From: Anoplopoma fimbria
Taxonomy: Eukaryota; Chordata; Actinopteri; Perciformes; Anoplopomatidae
DNA length: 64,000 bases
NCBI RefSeq assembly: GCF_027596085.1
Contig: NC_072470.1
Coordinates: 4,228,797-4,292,796 of the forward strand
Direction: 5' to 3'
Shown here: in pieces, positions 11,916-27,122 of the stretch
How positions within the stretch are numbered: position 1 is the first letter of the stretch
Layout of the letters: each line of letters begins with the position of its first letter
Translations under genes and position numbers: made by a program
Notes under the pieces: generated by a model
Told to the model about the DNA's origin: nothing
Database searches by the model: none
What the model saw: only the letters and a program-made list of their open reading frames with translations

Positions 11916-14599
11916 ACACGGCAAACACAGGACTGCAGTGTATCACAGTTCACTGACAATGCCGATCACACGGCCTGTGAAAAGGCAGTGTTTTTGCACT
12001 TGGAGGACTGCAGTGTATCACAGTTCACTGACCCTGTTTAATGCTAAAAATAAAAAATAAAAATAAAATAAAACAAGTATTATAAACACACATATTATCA
12101 AGCTAAAAATAAAAAATAAAAATAAAATAAAACACAATAACAAATATAAGTTGTGTTGTTCTTGTCAGTACCACAATGCAACACTTAAAGGTTAAAGGTT
12201 CCATATAAGACATTCACAACCACTGGACGTCACGTGAGAGCACCAGCATCTCACACCAAAACAAACGGGGGCATCGGCCTCACGTCTGAAAAACAGAGAT
12301 GGCGTGCTTTAAACACAGTTAAACAACAGAATAAAGTTTACATTAAAACTATGTAGAACGTAAAAGCGTAACTAAATCAATCCCATACGATTGCATATCT
12401 CATGTCATGCCTCATATCATATAATCATCTGCTTTCGTAGAGTCTGATGGCAGTGGGCATAAATGAACTCCTGAAGTGTTTTTTGATGTGATGAGCTGGA
12501 AGCTGAATGAGCTTCACACTGTCCACTTCCAGCTTGACCAAAGAGATGCCCTCTTTACCAATCTGAGACGTTCTGCTGCCATCACATGACATCACATCCC
12601 ATATTACATTTTTGTATATTTTTTCCACCTCATCGTCTGTCCGATCTGTCAGCAAACACGGACATGTTTCTTTGTAACCGTCGTTTCAACACGTAAGAGA
12701 AGCTGCAAGCATTTGTTTTTGGCACCGAGGGAAAAAACAAATAAGTTTACTGACAGGATAAGGTAATAGATTTACATATTCTGCACTTTTCCAATTATTA
12801 CAGAGGGATTTTCAAGAGATGCTGCGAGCACTTAGCTTGGCACAGGTTGGGACGGAGTTGGCAGCAACACAAAAAACGATTCAAACAGAATAGTTTATGT
12901 TTCGTGGTTTCACTAGGTGGAGGAGATGCGTCGGGATTTTGAGGAGAAGCTGCGGGCATTCAGCCAAACTCAGGCCCAGTTTGAGGCGGATAAACGGCGA
13001 GCGCTGGAGGAGCTGAGGTCCACCCACCGCCAGGAGGTGGAGGAACTCCTCAACAACCAGCAGAACCAGAGCGCCACCTCCACCGAAGACCAGGAGAAAC
13101 TGGCCGAGCTCCATAGACAAGAGGTGGGCTAAGAGTGAGAGAGGACGGAAGATAGATGTGTCCTGGCAGGATTTAAGCATGTTATCTTTTGTGGAGAGTT
13201 TTATACAGCAAGTTACTTGATGGAGTAATTGCTGTTTTGGAGACTTATTAAGTGTTTTGGACTTTAATTTTTAATATTTAATATTTGGTTGTTCTGTTGG
13301 TGCAGTTGGCTTATGAAGATAATATAAACCTGATGTGGTTATAATCTGGCCACGGGCCGTTGTTGCATGTCATCCCCTTGTTTTATTCCCATTTTTCCTT
13401 TCCTCTCAATTGTTAAATATCCAATATAACAAAATATTTATCTTTTAAAAAAACAGATAGGATGGTAAATGTCCTCAATTAATGTGCGGTTTCATTCCAA
13501 AGCTTCCTAAATGTATTTTGGCAGCTATGACTCACAACACAAAGACAAGTCTCTTCATTTATCCGTCTCTCTGTGTAGGTGGAGGCGTTGATGGAGAGGG
13601 TGGAGGATATAACCAAGGATAAGATCCGTCTGGTGGAGGAGTACGAGGCCAAGCTGGGCAAGGCTCAGGAGTATTACGAGAGGGAGCTGGAGGCCATGAG
13701 GAGAACACACCAGCTCACCACGGAGAACCTGCTGGCCTGGAAAAGGACGGAGGTAAAACAGCAACAAAGAAAACAACAAGAAATTGGTAAAAAAAATGAA
13801 ACACAAACAAATAAAAGATTCAAGTCCAATATTTTCTCAACTTAAATATCTGTTTTGCTACCCCCAACTCCTGAGGAAAACATCTAAATGCTCCACTATC
13901 ATTTATCCTGCTAGTCGCTAACTGTCTGCTGCAGGACAGGTAGCATCCAGTGTAATTATCAGAGAGGAAGTCTGATAAATCATGTCTCAGGGTCTCTGAT
14001 GTCATTTCTCTGCTCACGTGAAGGTTGAGCTTCGTAAGGAGTTCCAGGCTCAGGAAGCAGCGCTGCAGCGCTCGCTGTCCAAGCTGAGGAGTGAACTCCA
14101 GAAAGCGCAGGAGGAGGCCAGAGAGAACCGAGACCGAACCAACAGACTGCAGACATCGCTGGCCAACGCAGAGGGAACCATCAAGGTGTGTGTGTTGATG
14201 GACACAGTGTATTTGTTCTTAACCACATGAATATAGTTCCTAGACATGCTGACTACTGCTGCTCTTATAAACTTCTTGTATTTAGAGTATTCCTAAAAAA
14301 AGCACAAATAATAAAGTATTTTTTTGTGTTAAATGCGGCCTGGGAAGTGGGCTAAATTGGATGAAAACAGTTGCAGAAAACAAGACCAAAGTGAAAGCCT
14401 CTGGGCGAAGACGTTTTTCAGGAATCTCAGGGTGGAGAGAAATCTAATGTGGTGTGCTCTGATGGTCCTGCAGGCAAATATGCAGAGTCTGAATAGCTGG
14501 CGAGCTTTATATGACTCTAGGCTGCAGTGGGAGAGATATTATGAGTGGGTTTTAAACCACAGAATGTTTGATTGCTGTGGTGTAATTGTGAGAATGTTT

Positions 14600-14645
<46 letters not shown>

Positions 14646-17600
14646 CAGAACCTGCACAAGCAGCTGGAAGAGGCCATCCAGGACGGAGAGATCTGGGTGA
14701 TGCAGTTGAAGGACACTGAGTATGAACTAGAGGGCAGCAGGGAGCGAGTTCAACAGCAGGCGACTGAAATCCTCCACAAAGCCAGTAAGATGTTCGGAAT
14801 CCTTGTGTTTGCACATTTTACAGACTTTTCCGAACATCAACTCTCTTTCTGCCCAATCGATTTCAGTCAAAAACGCACCCGACCACACTCCCATCCCATC
14901 TACCAGTTCTCTACCAGTTTATGAGCAGCTTGTCTTTGACAGGAGGTTTTGAAATGTGGATACTTTTGTGGTGAGAAACTGTTGCCTCAGCAGTGAAGCA
15001 ATGATAATCAATCAAGTTGCCTGTGGTGGAGACAGTTCCGATTGCCTCTTTGACTCACTTTGATTTGACTGTTCCCAGGTCAGATTGGCTCCTTGCAGGC
15101 CACCCAGATGTCCCACGAGGCGACCATCAGGAACCTGGACCAGGAGCAGAGCCGGCTGAAGGACAAGCTCAGCCGGCTGGAGGAGGAGAGGGAGGCTCTG
15201 CTCAACCAGAGCCAGGCCTCTAACGAACAGCACAAACAACAAGTGCTGAAACTAGAACAGGTGCTGTTAACCCCTTCCTCAATCCCAGTCCCAAAACAGA
15301 TCTTTAATCATCTAAACGTTTTTCATCCTCCTTTGCTTCTCCTCAGACTCTGCGTGAGGAGCACCAGGGTTACGAGAAGGAGCTCTGCAGGCTGAGGGCA
15401 CACTACGAGGAGGAGATGCACCGCTTCAAGGAGGCGCAGGTCAGAGCGCTGGAGGAGCTGGAAGGGAAACACCAGGCCATGAGGGAGGAGGCGCAGCAGG
15501 AGAAGGAGGACGAGAAGAAAGTCCTCATGACGGTCAGTCCATGTTAGGATCTAGAACGAGTATCATCCAATTTGAGTTTTTCCACTGTTGTGATTCAGTG
15601 GTGACTGCAATAACTTTAGGAAACCTTGTTCTATACATAAGTTCTATGAGCTTACGGTTCATTATTCCACCAAATAATTAGATTTCAAACACACATGAAC
15701 TATCTTTAGGAGATTTATGCAATATCTACACAAAATTTAAGGAACAAAAGAAGAAGAGAGCTGAGCATTTATGAAATGATTTAAGAGGCACTAAGTTATT
15801 TATTCAATTTGTGTATGATTAACATTATCTCAATATTTCATTTTTAGATATCACCGTTATTGTCAATACTTGTATATCGTGACACCCCTAATCTCCACCT
15901 ATAGATGTTAAACTTCTAAAAACATTTTTTTCCTGTTTCAATTTCTTTGTAGTTTGGACCATTTTAAGATATGTGGACAGACGGACCTAGGAGAGCTTGT
16001 TTGACTAAAATATTTATTGTTTGTTTACCCTTTTATGAAAGCAGACATCTTGGTAACATTATGTATAGACCCCGCGGTGGTGAAACATGGAAAAGGACAC
16101 AATTTTCATATAAAAACAAAAAAAAGTAATTAAATCCAATTCTTGAGTGTTGCTCTCAGGGTTTTGTATCTCTCTTTTCAGTGCAGCACCATCAGCAATT
16201 ACATTTCCTCCTCAGTGCAATTGGCCTCAGTCTATTTAGAAATATGTATCCCTGAGAAATGAGCAGCGCGCTCAGCCGACTGCACACATTTAATTAGGTT
16301 AACATTAAGACTAAGACGTGAAAACAACCATCACTCTCTCCCTGTTTCCCTCTGCGGCTTTCATTCTGTCATGTCTTTTTTTTTCTTTTTTTCACTCCTC
16401 ACTCCCTCTCCTCTCCACACTCTCCATACAAATGACCTTCTCGCTAACAAACACAGATCAAATTACACTGTTTAAATTAATTCACCCTGATTCATTTACC
16501 ACAGAAGCAGTACATTACAGACAACAAATGCTTGTAAGCTGCTCGGGGAGGATTGTTCTGTTTTCCTGCTCGTCTCTGTTCCTTTTGAAGTCTCTGTATG
16601 CTGCCATGGGCTTACTCGCCCTGCAGTAATATGTTTCATATGCTGATCAAGTGTGTTGTTGTGATGGAAGTTACAATATGTCCACGTCTTGTAATTTATA
16701 TGACAGAGGAGCAGAGTATTCCCCTCCTGTGCATTCTGATCAGCTATAAGAGCACGCTGATCATTATTGTGATCCAATAAGGCTGCTTTCACAACTAACC
16801 CTGTTTAACTCTGGTTTGCTCGTCCTTCTGGTTCCGTCGGTGTGAAAGCTGGTAATCAAGCTCTGGTGGGGACTAAACCTGCAGGATGAGAGCGACGTGT
16901 TTGCTGGAAAAAAGACCTAAAAAGGATCAAAATGGAACAAACATAGTATTTTGCACTGCATGGTCTGACACAGTTCTTTTCAACCAGAGTCGCTCTTTTA
17001 TGGTTTTCCATCAGCATAAGTTGTGGATAGTTCCTGGTGCTTTTTTGGGTACCGCCTTGGTCAAGGTTCCAAGCGAGCTGGGCCGATACTAGAAGAAGGT
17101 GGAGTTAAAACTACTACAGCTCACCGATTGGTCAGAGAGAATTGGGACAAACGTGTCAATAGTGTCAATAGTTACTCCATCAACTTTGTTGTACAATTGA
17201 GTACAGATGTTCCTTCTGTTTGATGTAGCCTCAGTTTCACACGGCGTTGCTATGGCGATCAGCTAAGAATCCCGCCAACACTGATGGGTAAAATCTAAAG
17301 TGGAAAACGTAATACTTAAACCTAAAGTTGAGGCATTAGTGTTTTGCATAAGCAGTGTATGCATTGTATTTATGCAAGATTATTTGGTAACTATGGTAAC
17401 ACTTATGTCCTGAGTGCAGGGATTATCCTTTTTAAGGAGAAAAAGACCTGCTGTCAGTCACTTGGACTTAGATTTTCCCACGTGGGTCCATGATGTCGGG
17501 CTGATGATGCAGGATGACATCACCAGATTCGTCGAGTCGCACGGTGATGGTAGTGGAGTGGTTGTCGTTTTCTGATTGGTCAGCACTATTTTTATTTTTC

Positions 17601-20600
17601 CCCATAGAATGGTAGGAGAGGAGGGGAAAACTCGTTTGTCTCCCGCTCGCAGCCCTCACAGCACATTACACCCAATTTATTCACGCTCACATGGCTCCAC
17701 CTGCATTCAGCGACCATTAGGAATCCCATTCATGCCGGAGCGTGTTGACATCCAGTGGAAGTGATTTGGCTCAGAGGCACGAAGGCGACATGATGTATCA
17801 CAACCACAGAGTGACTCCCAGCATTGTGCCTCAAAAAGACTTTTCCTTCAACATTACAGCTTATTTTCCGCCTCTGAAATGATTACACAGTTTTAAATAT
17901 TTTTTGAGCTCATGTTCTCCCCCTGTCTCTTCCTATATCTGTCCTCTTTCATAACATTTCCTTCTCTTTCTCTTTCCTTTTTTTTTTTTACCCTCTCTTG
18001 AGCTCATACTTCCAATGCTGTTTGAAGCTGTCTGCTAATTGGTTGATTTTCATTGACATTAAATCCTGCCTCCAAGCCAAGCGAGAGATTGGTGTGTGAG
18101 CATGTGGGTGTGTGTTTATAGATTCCCTAAAAATTCAGGATGGAGAGAGGGGCAATGATGAAAAGGAAATATTATGTAAGCCGGAGCGATGCGACGCCTC
18201 GTCATCTTTAGATTAATGTCTGTCTGTTTTTGTAGAAAGGAATATTAGAGAGGGTGCAGGAGGACAGAGAGGGAGACACTGAGATGGAAAGAGAAGACAG
18301 AAATGTAATTTTTAAAACAGTGAATTTTATCTTCATCTTTTCTAACTTTTATGTCTGTCAGCAAGATATTAACGAGGTTCTAAACCGAGGCAATAAAATG
18401 ACTAATTCTACAAATTGCTTGTTCTGTATTAATTTATAATTCACCACAATCTGCTTAAAGCAATTTGAGACGGCAGCAGAATCGAGGCTTCGCAGTCGTA
18501 TCTCTAATCTCCCTGCCGCCGAGTGTTCTTCTCTAGATGTTAGTTCATTGATTAATTAAATCATCTGATAGGTTTGTTAAAAGATAGAGTTAACTATGAC
18601 ACAGTAAACTGTCTTGTCTTTAACTGTTGTCAGGATTCTGCTGGTTGTTTGCTGTTCATTTCTATAAACAGAATGAATGCAGAAATCTGGAGGAAACGTG
18701 ACAAGAGTTTGGTTCTGGTTTCAGTTTGTAGGTTATGACTACGGATGCTAAAAACAATTACTTTTTATGATCGTTTAATCAGCTGAATCTGATTATTTCC
18801 CCAGTTAATTGTTTCATTTATAAAACATCAGAATTCCTAGATTTGAAGGCGACGTCATCAAATGTCTTTTATTAGTTTGACCAACAGTCTAAAGCCCAAA
18901 GATATTTAATTTACTATAATGTGAACAAGGAAAACTGATACATTTGAGAAGCGTGGGGCCACCGAATATTTGCATTTAAAACAATAAGCTGATCATCAAA
19001 ATATCTGCTGATTAAACTATTTATCGTTGCAGCTTTTGTTAAAACCACCTACATGTAATTCTCTCTCTTTTTCCCACAGGGGACATGACGACGCTCTATT
19101 TTTAATATAATTGAAATCCTTGTTCTGTATAACCTTATTTTATTCATGGTATATAGTTTAATCTTGTTTCTATCTGTGTTTTTTTTTGTGGGTCTTTATT
19201 CTCCTTGTTTTTAATGGATGAATAAATTGAACCTTGAACCTTTTGTGGAAGGCTTAAGGGAACATACAGGCACATCTACTGTAATTGGGTTAAAGAAAGA
19301 GGATGTGGATTACTGGTGGGCTCCCATGAGGATAAGATAAGACGGCCGGGTGCTTTATAGTTCCATCACGTCGTATGGGAAGGAAAGCAGAGCACAGGAA
19401 GATTCTCACGGTTAAAACTTGCATGTTTATACCCATTAGACAACTCAATGTGGTGAATAATGATTTTAATTACACAATGAAGCAATGCTTTTCTATTAGG
19501 AGCTTGCAATATGGATTAAATGTATTCATTTTTACACTATATTGATTGCAAACTTTCTAAAATCAGATGGGAATGTTTCTTTTTGGCTCATTTAATGAAT
19601 GTAATATCATAATGAGACCTGTAGTTAAAGGGAAAGCTATTGCAGTATGAGCAGTTTAGAAAATATATAACAATGGACCCACTGTATATATCGTTATTTT
19701 TAGCAGCTCTACTAGTATTGATCTACCGTTGCATCATAATCAGAGTTCAGATTAGTTGTGCATTCACTGAAATTAGCATTACTTCAACAGATGTTTGGCG
19801 TATAAAGGGAAACATTTGAAATCACTGTGAAATTTCACCAGAAATCTGTCTCTAAGGATATTATTGTGCTGTTTATTCAGCAACTGCTACAATAAGACCC
19901 AAAATAAAACACTCAGTGGATGAATAAATAGCTAAGGCAAACCAAGAAGTGGAAGAAAAATTGAGCGTTTCATAAAGAGACATTCATCGAGGCCCGGAGA
20001 GGATTTGGTGCTGTGGTTTGAAGGATTATAGAAACCCTTTGGTTGGTTGGTTGGATGAGATGGCCTTTTAAGTTTAAAATGACAACTCACGTGTCCCTCC
20101 TTCATTCAGTGGCCGTGCTTCACACTCAACAACTGCCACAACTCCACATTACGGCACCAATGGGATTTGCGGTGGCTTCTTAACTCCCTTCCTTTTTGTA
20201 GAGATTATACTTTCAGATGGAAAACTGCAGGAATGAAAAGAAAGAGCGGCCAGGCCTGCATAGTAAACAGAAGCATAAATAATTTGTCTTTTAAAGTATT
20301 TAGATTGGTTTTTTTAATCAGTGATATATGAAGATAAAGTTTCCTGTTCTTCTCATCCATCTCAGCATCCTCTTTCTTTTTCCTCCTTTGTCTTTCTCTT
20401 CCTCCTTCTCTCCAGAAAATGAGTCAGGAGTTTGAGATCAAGCGTCTGTCGCTGGAGGACCAGCGAGATCGCCTTCAGCAGCAACTCGACAACCTGAAAG
20501 AGGAGCTGTCGGCCAAGCTGAATATGGCCAATCAGGAGGTGAGAAAATAATAACGGAATGTTTAAAATGTTTTGAAGTGTGTATGAAGTTTTGCTGTACC

Positions 20601-23600
20601 TCATACAAGCCCACTTCAAAACATCCAAACTATCCCTTTAAGTCAGTTCTACTCTGAGTCCTAAAACCTAACCGATCTTCTGATGATGAAGACGATGTCA
20701 TGACTTCTCTGTGGATCTCTTCAGGTGTCCCACCTCCAGGAGCTGGTGAGGGAGGGTGAGCAGAACATGGGTTCAGCTCAGACGCAGATCAGCTGTCTGA
20801 GGGAAACGCAGGAGAAACTCAAGATTGAACTCGACGCCACTAGAGCCCGAGTCCGAGAGACCAGCAACCTGCTGACTGACCTACAGGTGAGGCAAATCCA
20901 GAGGATTGAACCAAGAGGATTTAGAGGTTACAGAGCCATAAATTCCTGGTACGTTTTCTGGAAATAACTAAATAATTTGTCCTTAATTATAGGGAAATAT
21001 GAATTTTCGTTCACCCCCTGGAAAGATTCATGAATGTTTTATTTATTATTGAAAACTCTATCCTCCATATAAGTGAAGCTCTAAGATTGCCTCTAGACAA
21101 ATTTCCCATTCAGCATGTTCAGCTGAAAGGCTATCTAGGTTAACTCTAACAATTATCTGCAATAAATTAATTGTAAGCGCATCAATTGAACTCTGCTTAA
21201 CCTATAATTAGCAGTAAATACAATCATCAATCTTGAGTCAGTAATTGTGACAGTAAGTCTATCAAATACTCATTCTGATTTCAGCTGGTCAGGAGGAACA
21301 AACCAAAGTACATGAGGTTAAGTGACGGTTTTGCAGAAAATCTAAGTTAAATTGGATCCACCAAAGTTTCAACGAGATAAAGAGGTAGTGAGAAAGAAAG
21401 GAAGGAAGGAGGGAGAGAGGAAGGACATTCTGAACGCAGGAAATGGGATTTAACTGAAACATAAGTGCAGCACTAAAGGCCAGCTGTGAGATAATGATGA
21501 TGAGGCTATTTTGGGTTGAGTGGTCCTGTGTTTGAAAAGAGAGACGAGAGAGACGGGAAGATTATGTGTGTGACTGTTAGAGGGAGACGGGGAAAGAGAC
21601 TGGTCGTTGTTTAGCCATATTATTATTATTAGCAATATTACTAATTAAGGATGATTTTGGCAGTTGTTGGGAAAATGTAAATGAATTGAATGCAGCAAAG
21701 ACAACAAAACAAACATGCACAAAGATGAAGTTAAAATATTTCGTAAAAAGGTCACAGCTGGAAGAAATTCACACATGAAATCAGTGAATACAGGATGCCC
21801 AATGAAAGAGGGGTAATAAAAGAGACAGAGGAGGACAGAGGCACTGAATGAGGAGTGATAATTAGAGCCAGGGCCGGGGTTTCTATAAAAAGAGAGGATT
21901 TGGACGGTAAAAAAAAAGAAGGAGCACAGGATTGTATCTGGTGTTCACACTGAGCTCATTGCAGGAGAGACGAGCGCTGAGCCAGCTGAGCCCGGCTTCA
22001 CCGTGAAAGTAGACCAGCTGTTGTTTAGCAGGAACCCTTGAGTAGCTGATTACTTTTATAAAAACGACCCAAAAAGTTCCGATAAACTTTTGTCAATTCA
22101 GCGTATGAAATTGCGGTGTCTATTTTGTGCAAATTGGACCCAACACTGATTGTTAGAAGAGTGTTTATTCAATAAAATAGACGACCGATGTATCTCAGAG
22201 AACATATTTCGGTTCACTGAAATGGAAAATGTCTTCTTGAACATCATTTCTGGGATCCTAAACACTGTGCCTCGAAGCTGAACAGACAAGCTTTTTGGTC
22301 TTTTAATGAACTCATCAGCAGTTAAACCCTGCAGCCTCTTCAGCGGCAGGAAACGGCTGACCTGGTGAAGTTAGTCTCTGCCTGGGAACCAGCGCATTAA
22401 AGATGCCCTGTAGCGGTGGCATTATGAATAGATGTGGAGGTGGGCATTGTGACTCATCCAACGCTCAGCTGTTGAAATGCTGCATCGGGTCAGATATAAC
22501 AATTGGAGAAGATTTGCTTACTTTTAGTAGCTTCACATTGTTATTGTTAAAGATTCAGCACATTTCACCGAGTGTCCAAACTCTTTATTGGAGCAGGGAT
22601 TGAAACAGGCATTTTAAGTACATACAGTGTGAAAGTGCATCAAAAATAGTATAAAACTTATTTATTTTGGGCCTTTGACTTGAAAAAGAAATAACAAAGT
22701 TTATCCTGAGACAATGACACATTTAAGTCCTGATCACAAACAATCTTATTTGTGATATTTTTTAATTTTATTACTTATTTGAATTACATAAGAATAAAAT
22801 CTTATGGATAACAACATTACAAAAAATAAATGCAAGCACAATTTATTATCTTGAGAAAAGATGGAAGCTATGAAACTTGCCTAAAAATATATTAGAAAAT
22901 CTGGCCATTTGTAGTGCAGTTTATTACCTAGGAGAAATAAATATAATACAAAGAGTGTTTGGTCCTAAAGGGTTTAATCAGATGACCTTCCAACAAGCAG
23001 TTATTGAATGGGGAGGAAGGCAGGCACGATAACAAAACAAATAGACTGGAAAACGCGTCTAAAAGAGTATTAAAATGAAATCTGTGCACCTGTTTGTGTT
23101 TGCAGGAGGAGATTGAGACCCAGAGACAGCAGCATGATGCCAGAGTGATGTCCATCAGAACAGAAGAGAAACAGAAGATGGACAAGATGGCCGATGACTT
23201 GGATCAGAAATGGAGAGATGCGCTGCGGTAAAAAAAACAAAAAAAAACAGTCCTCATATGTGTTACACTCTCTGTCGGCCTGTCAGTCTCACTTTCTCCT
23301 GTTTTGCTCGTCCCATTTGTTCCCTCATTCATCTCTGTCATCTCTCGCCCACTCTGCCTCACAATCACACTTGTTATTAGCATAACAAGTCGACTCATGG
23401 GTATTTATAAGAACGCAATGGAGATGAACACAATCGGAAGCAAGTTTAAAGAGGCGGAGGATATCAACAGATATAGCGGGAAAAAATTATCCAAAATGGG
23501 CATAAATACAATAAAATCTCATTACTCCCCTCTCTCTGTAGGGAGGAGGTGCGTTTGCTGAAGGAGGAGCTGACCGAGGAGTACGAAGCGGACAAACAGG

Positions 23601-26600
23601 CGGCGCAGAATCAGCTCTCCCAGCAGAAGGAACTGGAGATGATGGCGGCAAGAGAGGGCTGGCAGAGGAAGGTGGAAGACCTGCTGGAACAGGTAACACA
23701 CATGTACTTATACTGCATAAAGACACAACAGAAGGAGGCCTCACACGCCTGGCATCGTGCAGGTGCTCCGTCTGTTACGTGCACATGCATGCAGATATTC
23801 TTTGTGTGTGATGATAGTGGTTTTCATTCAGCGTTTACTGCAGGAGTTCTGTATTTTATTGAGAAAAGAAGCCACCGAGCAGTCCCATTTAAATCAATCC
23901 AACTATCTATTTTTGTCTTTGAGAGAAATAGACACACCCAAACCCCTGACCTTTAACCCCCACACACGCTTTGGGAATCACTTTGATTGACCGCTCCACT
24001 CGATGTTAAGGCCCGGAGCAAAAAAAGTGTCTGTCCGAGGAGATAGGACTCCGTCTCAGACACTCTCACAGGATTTGCATCCTCTGACTGATGCCGTAAA
24101 CAAACCCCTCCTCTGCTTTACCATTCACAATATTCTCACAACCACAATGAATCGCCCTGAAAAGACGAAAGGATTTCACTTCTCTTCTTGTTCTATTTTT
24201 GTCCAGTTTCTCTGTTCATCGCCAAGAGCCATGCAGAATGGGAAAAGAAAAGCTTCTGTTTTTTAATTAGTTCCCCCTAAAGCCCGATATCTCTCCTCAT
24301 ACACGTATATATGTAAGCTGTACATACACATGCATAGCGTTTTATACATAGACACACTGAAGAAGAAGATCAAAAGTCAAGTTCTCATAGCTGCATTTGC
24401 TGGAGAATCTCTCTAATGGGAGTGAAAGTGGAAATTAGCAGAGGCTGCTCAGGTCTGAATTAAATTTCTGTAGCAACAGAGAGAAATCATTTGAGGCTGG
24501 TTTCAAAGCTCAGGCGCTTGTCTACTTATCCTCATGTACCCGTCCGTGCTGAGCATACTGCCTCTGGGTAAATTCAGAGCTCAGCTGAGTCACAACTGAA
24601 AAACCAGAAAGAGGCTCGTCACGATTTTGCCAAGACGCCGGTGGCCTCAGATAAACATTTTGTGACAAGCTGGAGCGCTCAGATACGTAACAGAAGAAGC
24701 TCACGGCGAAAAAAATCCAAAATATAAAGAAACGGTCTGATTTTGTAGAAAAATCCTCTTGTTCATCTGATTAAAATATGTTATTCTATATATATATATA
24801 AATGTAGATGCATCTTTGATTTGGAGGAAAAGCCCATGTAGCTCTGTGATTGATCTTGCCACGGTATTGGATGGCAGATTATGTTCTTAAAATCTTTAAA
24901 TGATCATCATTTGGTCTGAAAAAATGTCAGAAACTAGAAAAATATTTGAGCTCTAGCTATGTTAATAACATGTTGAAGAAGGTAGGCCCTTTATATTAAG
25001 TAAGAATATCGTGCGTATATCTGAATTTGTTGCATTTTCTTTGGTAACTGTGTAATTGTGTTTCACAGTTCAAAACGCTGCATTTTAAAGTGATCATGCA
25101 GAGCGGCTGAAAATAAACATCAAACAATGTCACAGACCAAATACCTAAGGAGCTTACACACTCTTTGTGTTTGAGTGTGTGTGTGTCTGTGTCTGTTATG
25201 TTTGTGTGTGTGTGTGTTTCGTCTCATCAAAGGGCTTTGGTGAATCGTGCTTTTTAATTTTGGCTACATGAAGGCACAGCCGTATGAGTTGTAGTGCTAG
25301 AATCATTAAATACATTTCTCCTTTATACTACACACATCATTTTATAATATGCATCCTCAGCTGCAGGCTCATGCATACACACATCTTGTACCTCGACACG
25401 AGACTGTGCAGGAAACGACAAAGACTCACAGGTGTAACTGTAGTGATCTTCACTGTTGACTTGACCTACTTTCACCGTCACACGCCGCTTCACGTGTAAA
25501 GCGTCAAGCAGCTCGGTGACTCTTCACACACGAGCCCTGATTGAAACTACCGGCCGTCAAAGTGACAACTGAGAGTCTCTCGTATGACGGATGACTTCTC
25601 AACTCTATCAAAATACTTCATAGAGGGATTGCTCATGTATTCTCAGAAAGTCTGAATCTGTTATTAAGAATCAAATGAATCCATTCTTTTAGATAAAATG
25701 AGGCATCTCATGGTCGTCAAACCAAACTTCAGCCTCCAGCATTCGATCGACCCACCATGGCGTCCACACGTTTAATTTAAGTGGAGGACAAAATTATTTA
25801 CTGGATATATTAAGTAAAGTGTTGTTTAGTGTGTGTGGGTGGATGTGCCATCGTTATCTATAATGACTTCTTTTTCATTAAGATATTTTCATTAAAAGGT
25901 TCAAGCCCCAGGCAGTGCGTGCGTGTATGCATGCGCGAGAGTGTGTTTAATGAAAACTTCAGATTGTTTTAAGGTTTTTCCCGGAATTCTTCTGTAAATG
26001 TAAAAAATAATCCATTTTAGCAGACATATGGTGGACACAGGAAGGGAGGATTCTCTGCACAGGTCATCCGTCCGACTTTTTAAATCCAGATCCAGTGTTG
26101 AACCCGACACACTTCATCCTCATCCTCTCATTTTAAATCCATCTTACCTTGCAGTCACTAACGTAGTACTCCTACGGCACTAAATCCATCTGGGGATTTA
26201 GCAGCAGGCGGTTTGGGGAAGAGTGGCGTGTGGAGGACCAGAGCTGTCAGTCTGGCCCCTAATAGTCTCCAATATCTCCTCAAAACAAGACTGTTTTGTG
26301 CTGTGATAGTTGGCGTTTGTGTTAGTTGGTTCTGTGTGCTGTCACTCGTTGTCGGTGCATTGACACGAGCGGCGAAATCTCCGGCTGCAGCTCTCAGTGT
26401 TTGGCTCATACCCATGTGTCAATAACAACACCAGTGAGAAGTTGTTAGGAAAAAATCTAAACAATCTGTAGAAAAATATTTTCATACGAGGATCAAAGAA
26501 TGAAAGACGAAGGAGGAAACAGACAGATGTTTTGAATGTTGAACCGATTAAACGTTTTCCATATTTGCTCAAAAGAAGAAATGTAATGTGTCATTGCTGC

Positions 26601-27122
26601 AGAGAAACAAAACTGAAAAGACTGTTTTTATTTTAGCACATCGACCTGTCCATATGACAGATGAGTGTTTTGCCCTTCAGTATGAACATCACCAACTATA
26701 TATGCTTCCCTTTGTGTGTTTCTTTCCTCTTTTCTCTGTCCAGATCTCTCTATTGAAACAGTCTCTGGAGCTGCAGTTGTCTCAGTCCCAGTCGGCCCTC
26801 CAGCAGCTGCAGTCTCAGTTTAACCAGGAGAGGGAGCTGCTGAGCCAACAGCTGAAAGGTAAGCCCCTACCTCTCCGCTCCAAGGGGGGTAAATGCAGCC
26901 ACAAGCTGGCCCGCAACATGCGATCTCACCATGAAGTTACATTCCTTAAGGTTTTCATGAAACACATCGTCAAGTCATCTGTCTGTCTTGTTGTTTGTGT
27001 CTCTGTGTGTGTTTGCAGAGATGCAGAGAGAACATCAGAGGCGGGAGCATCGATTACAGGAGGCCCACTGCTGTGCCCTGAGCACCATGGAGGAGGCCAG
27101 GCAGCACCAGATAAGGGTATGG

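Larger units (their letters stand above)
15533..20415 (+). other. FAM184A: FAM184A intron 10 (about 4.9 kb)
   Basis: No exon is expected here, because exons 10 and 11 join in frame and follow the family order. The intron holds two recognised fish-type MITE-like elements (about 16785-17300 and 18742-19036) and a LINE-tail-like segment (about 19072-19245). The rest looks unique. Confidence 0.75.

Noticed and set aside
18238..18304. Possible extra coiled-coil exon (acceptor tttttgtag, then Glu/Arg-rich frame)
   Set aside because: Exons 10 and 11 already join in frame in family order. The segment is purine-rich simple sequence with no good donor.
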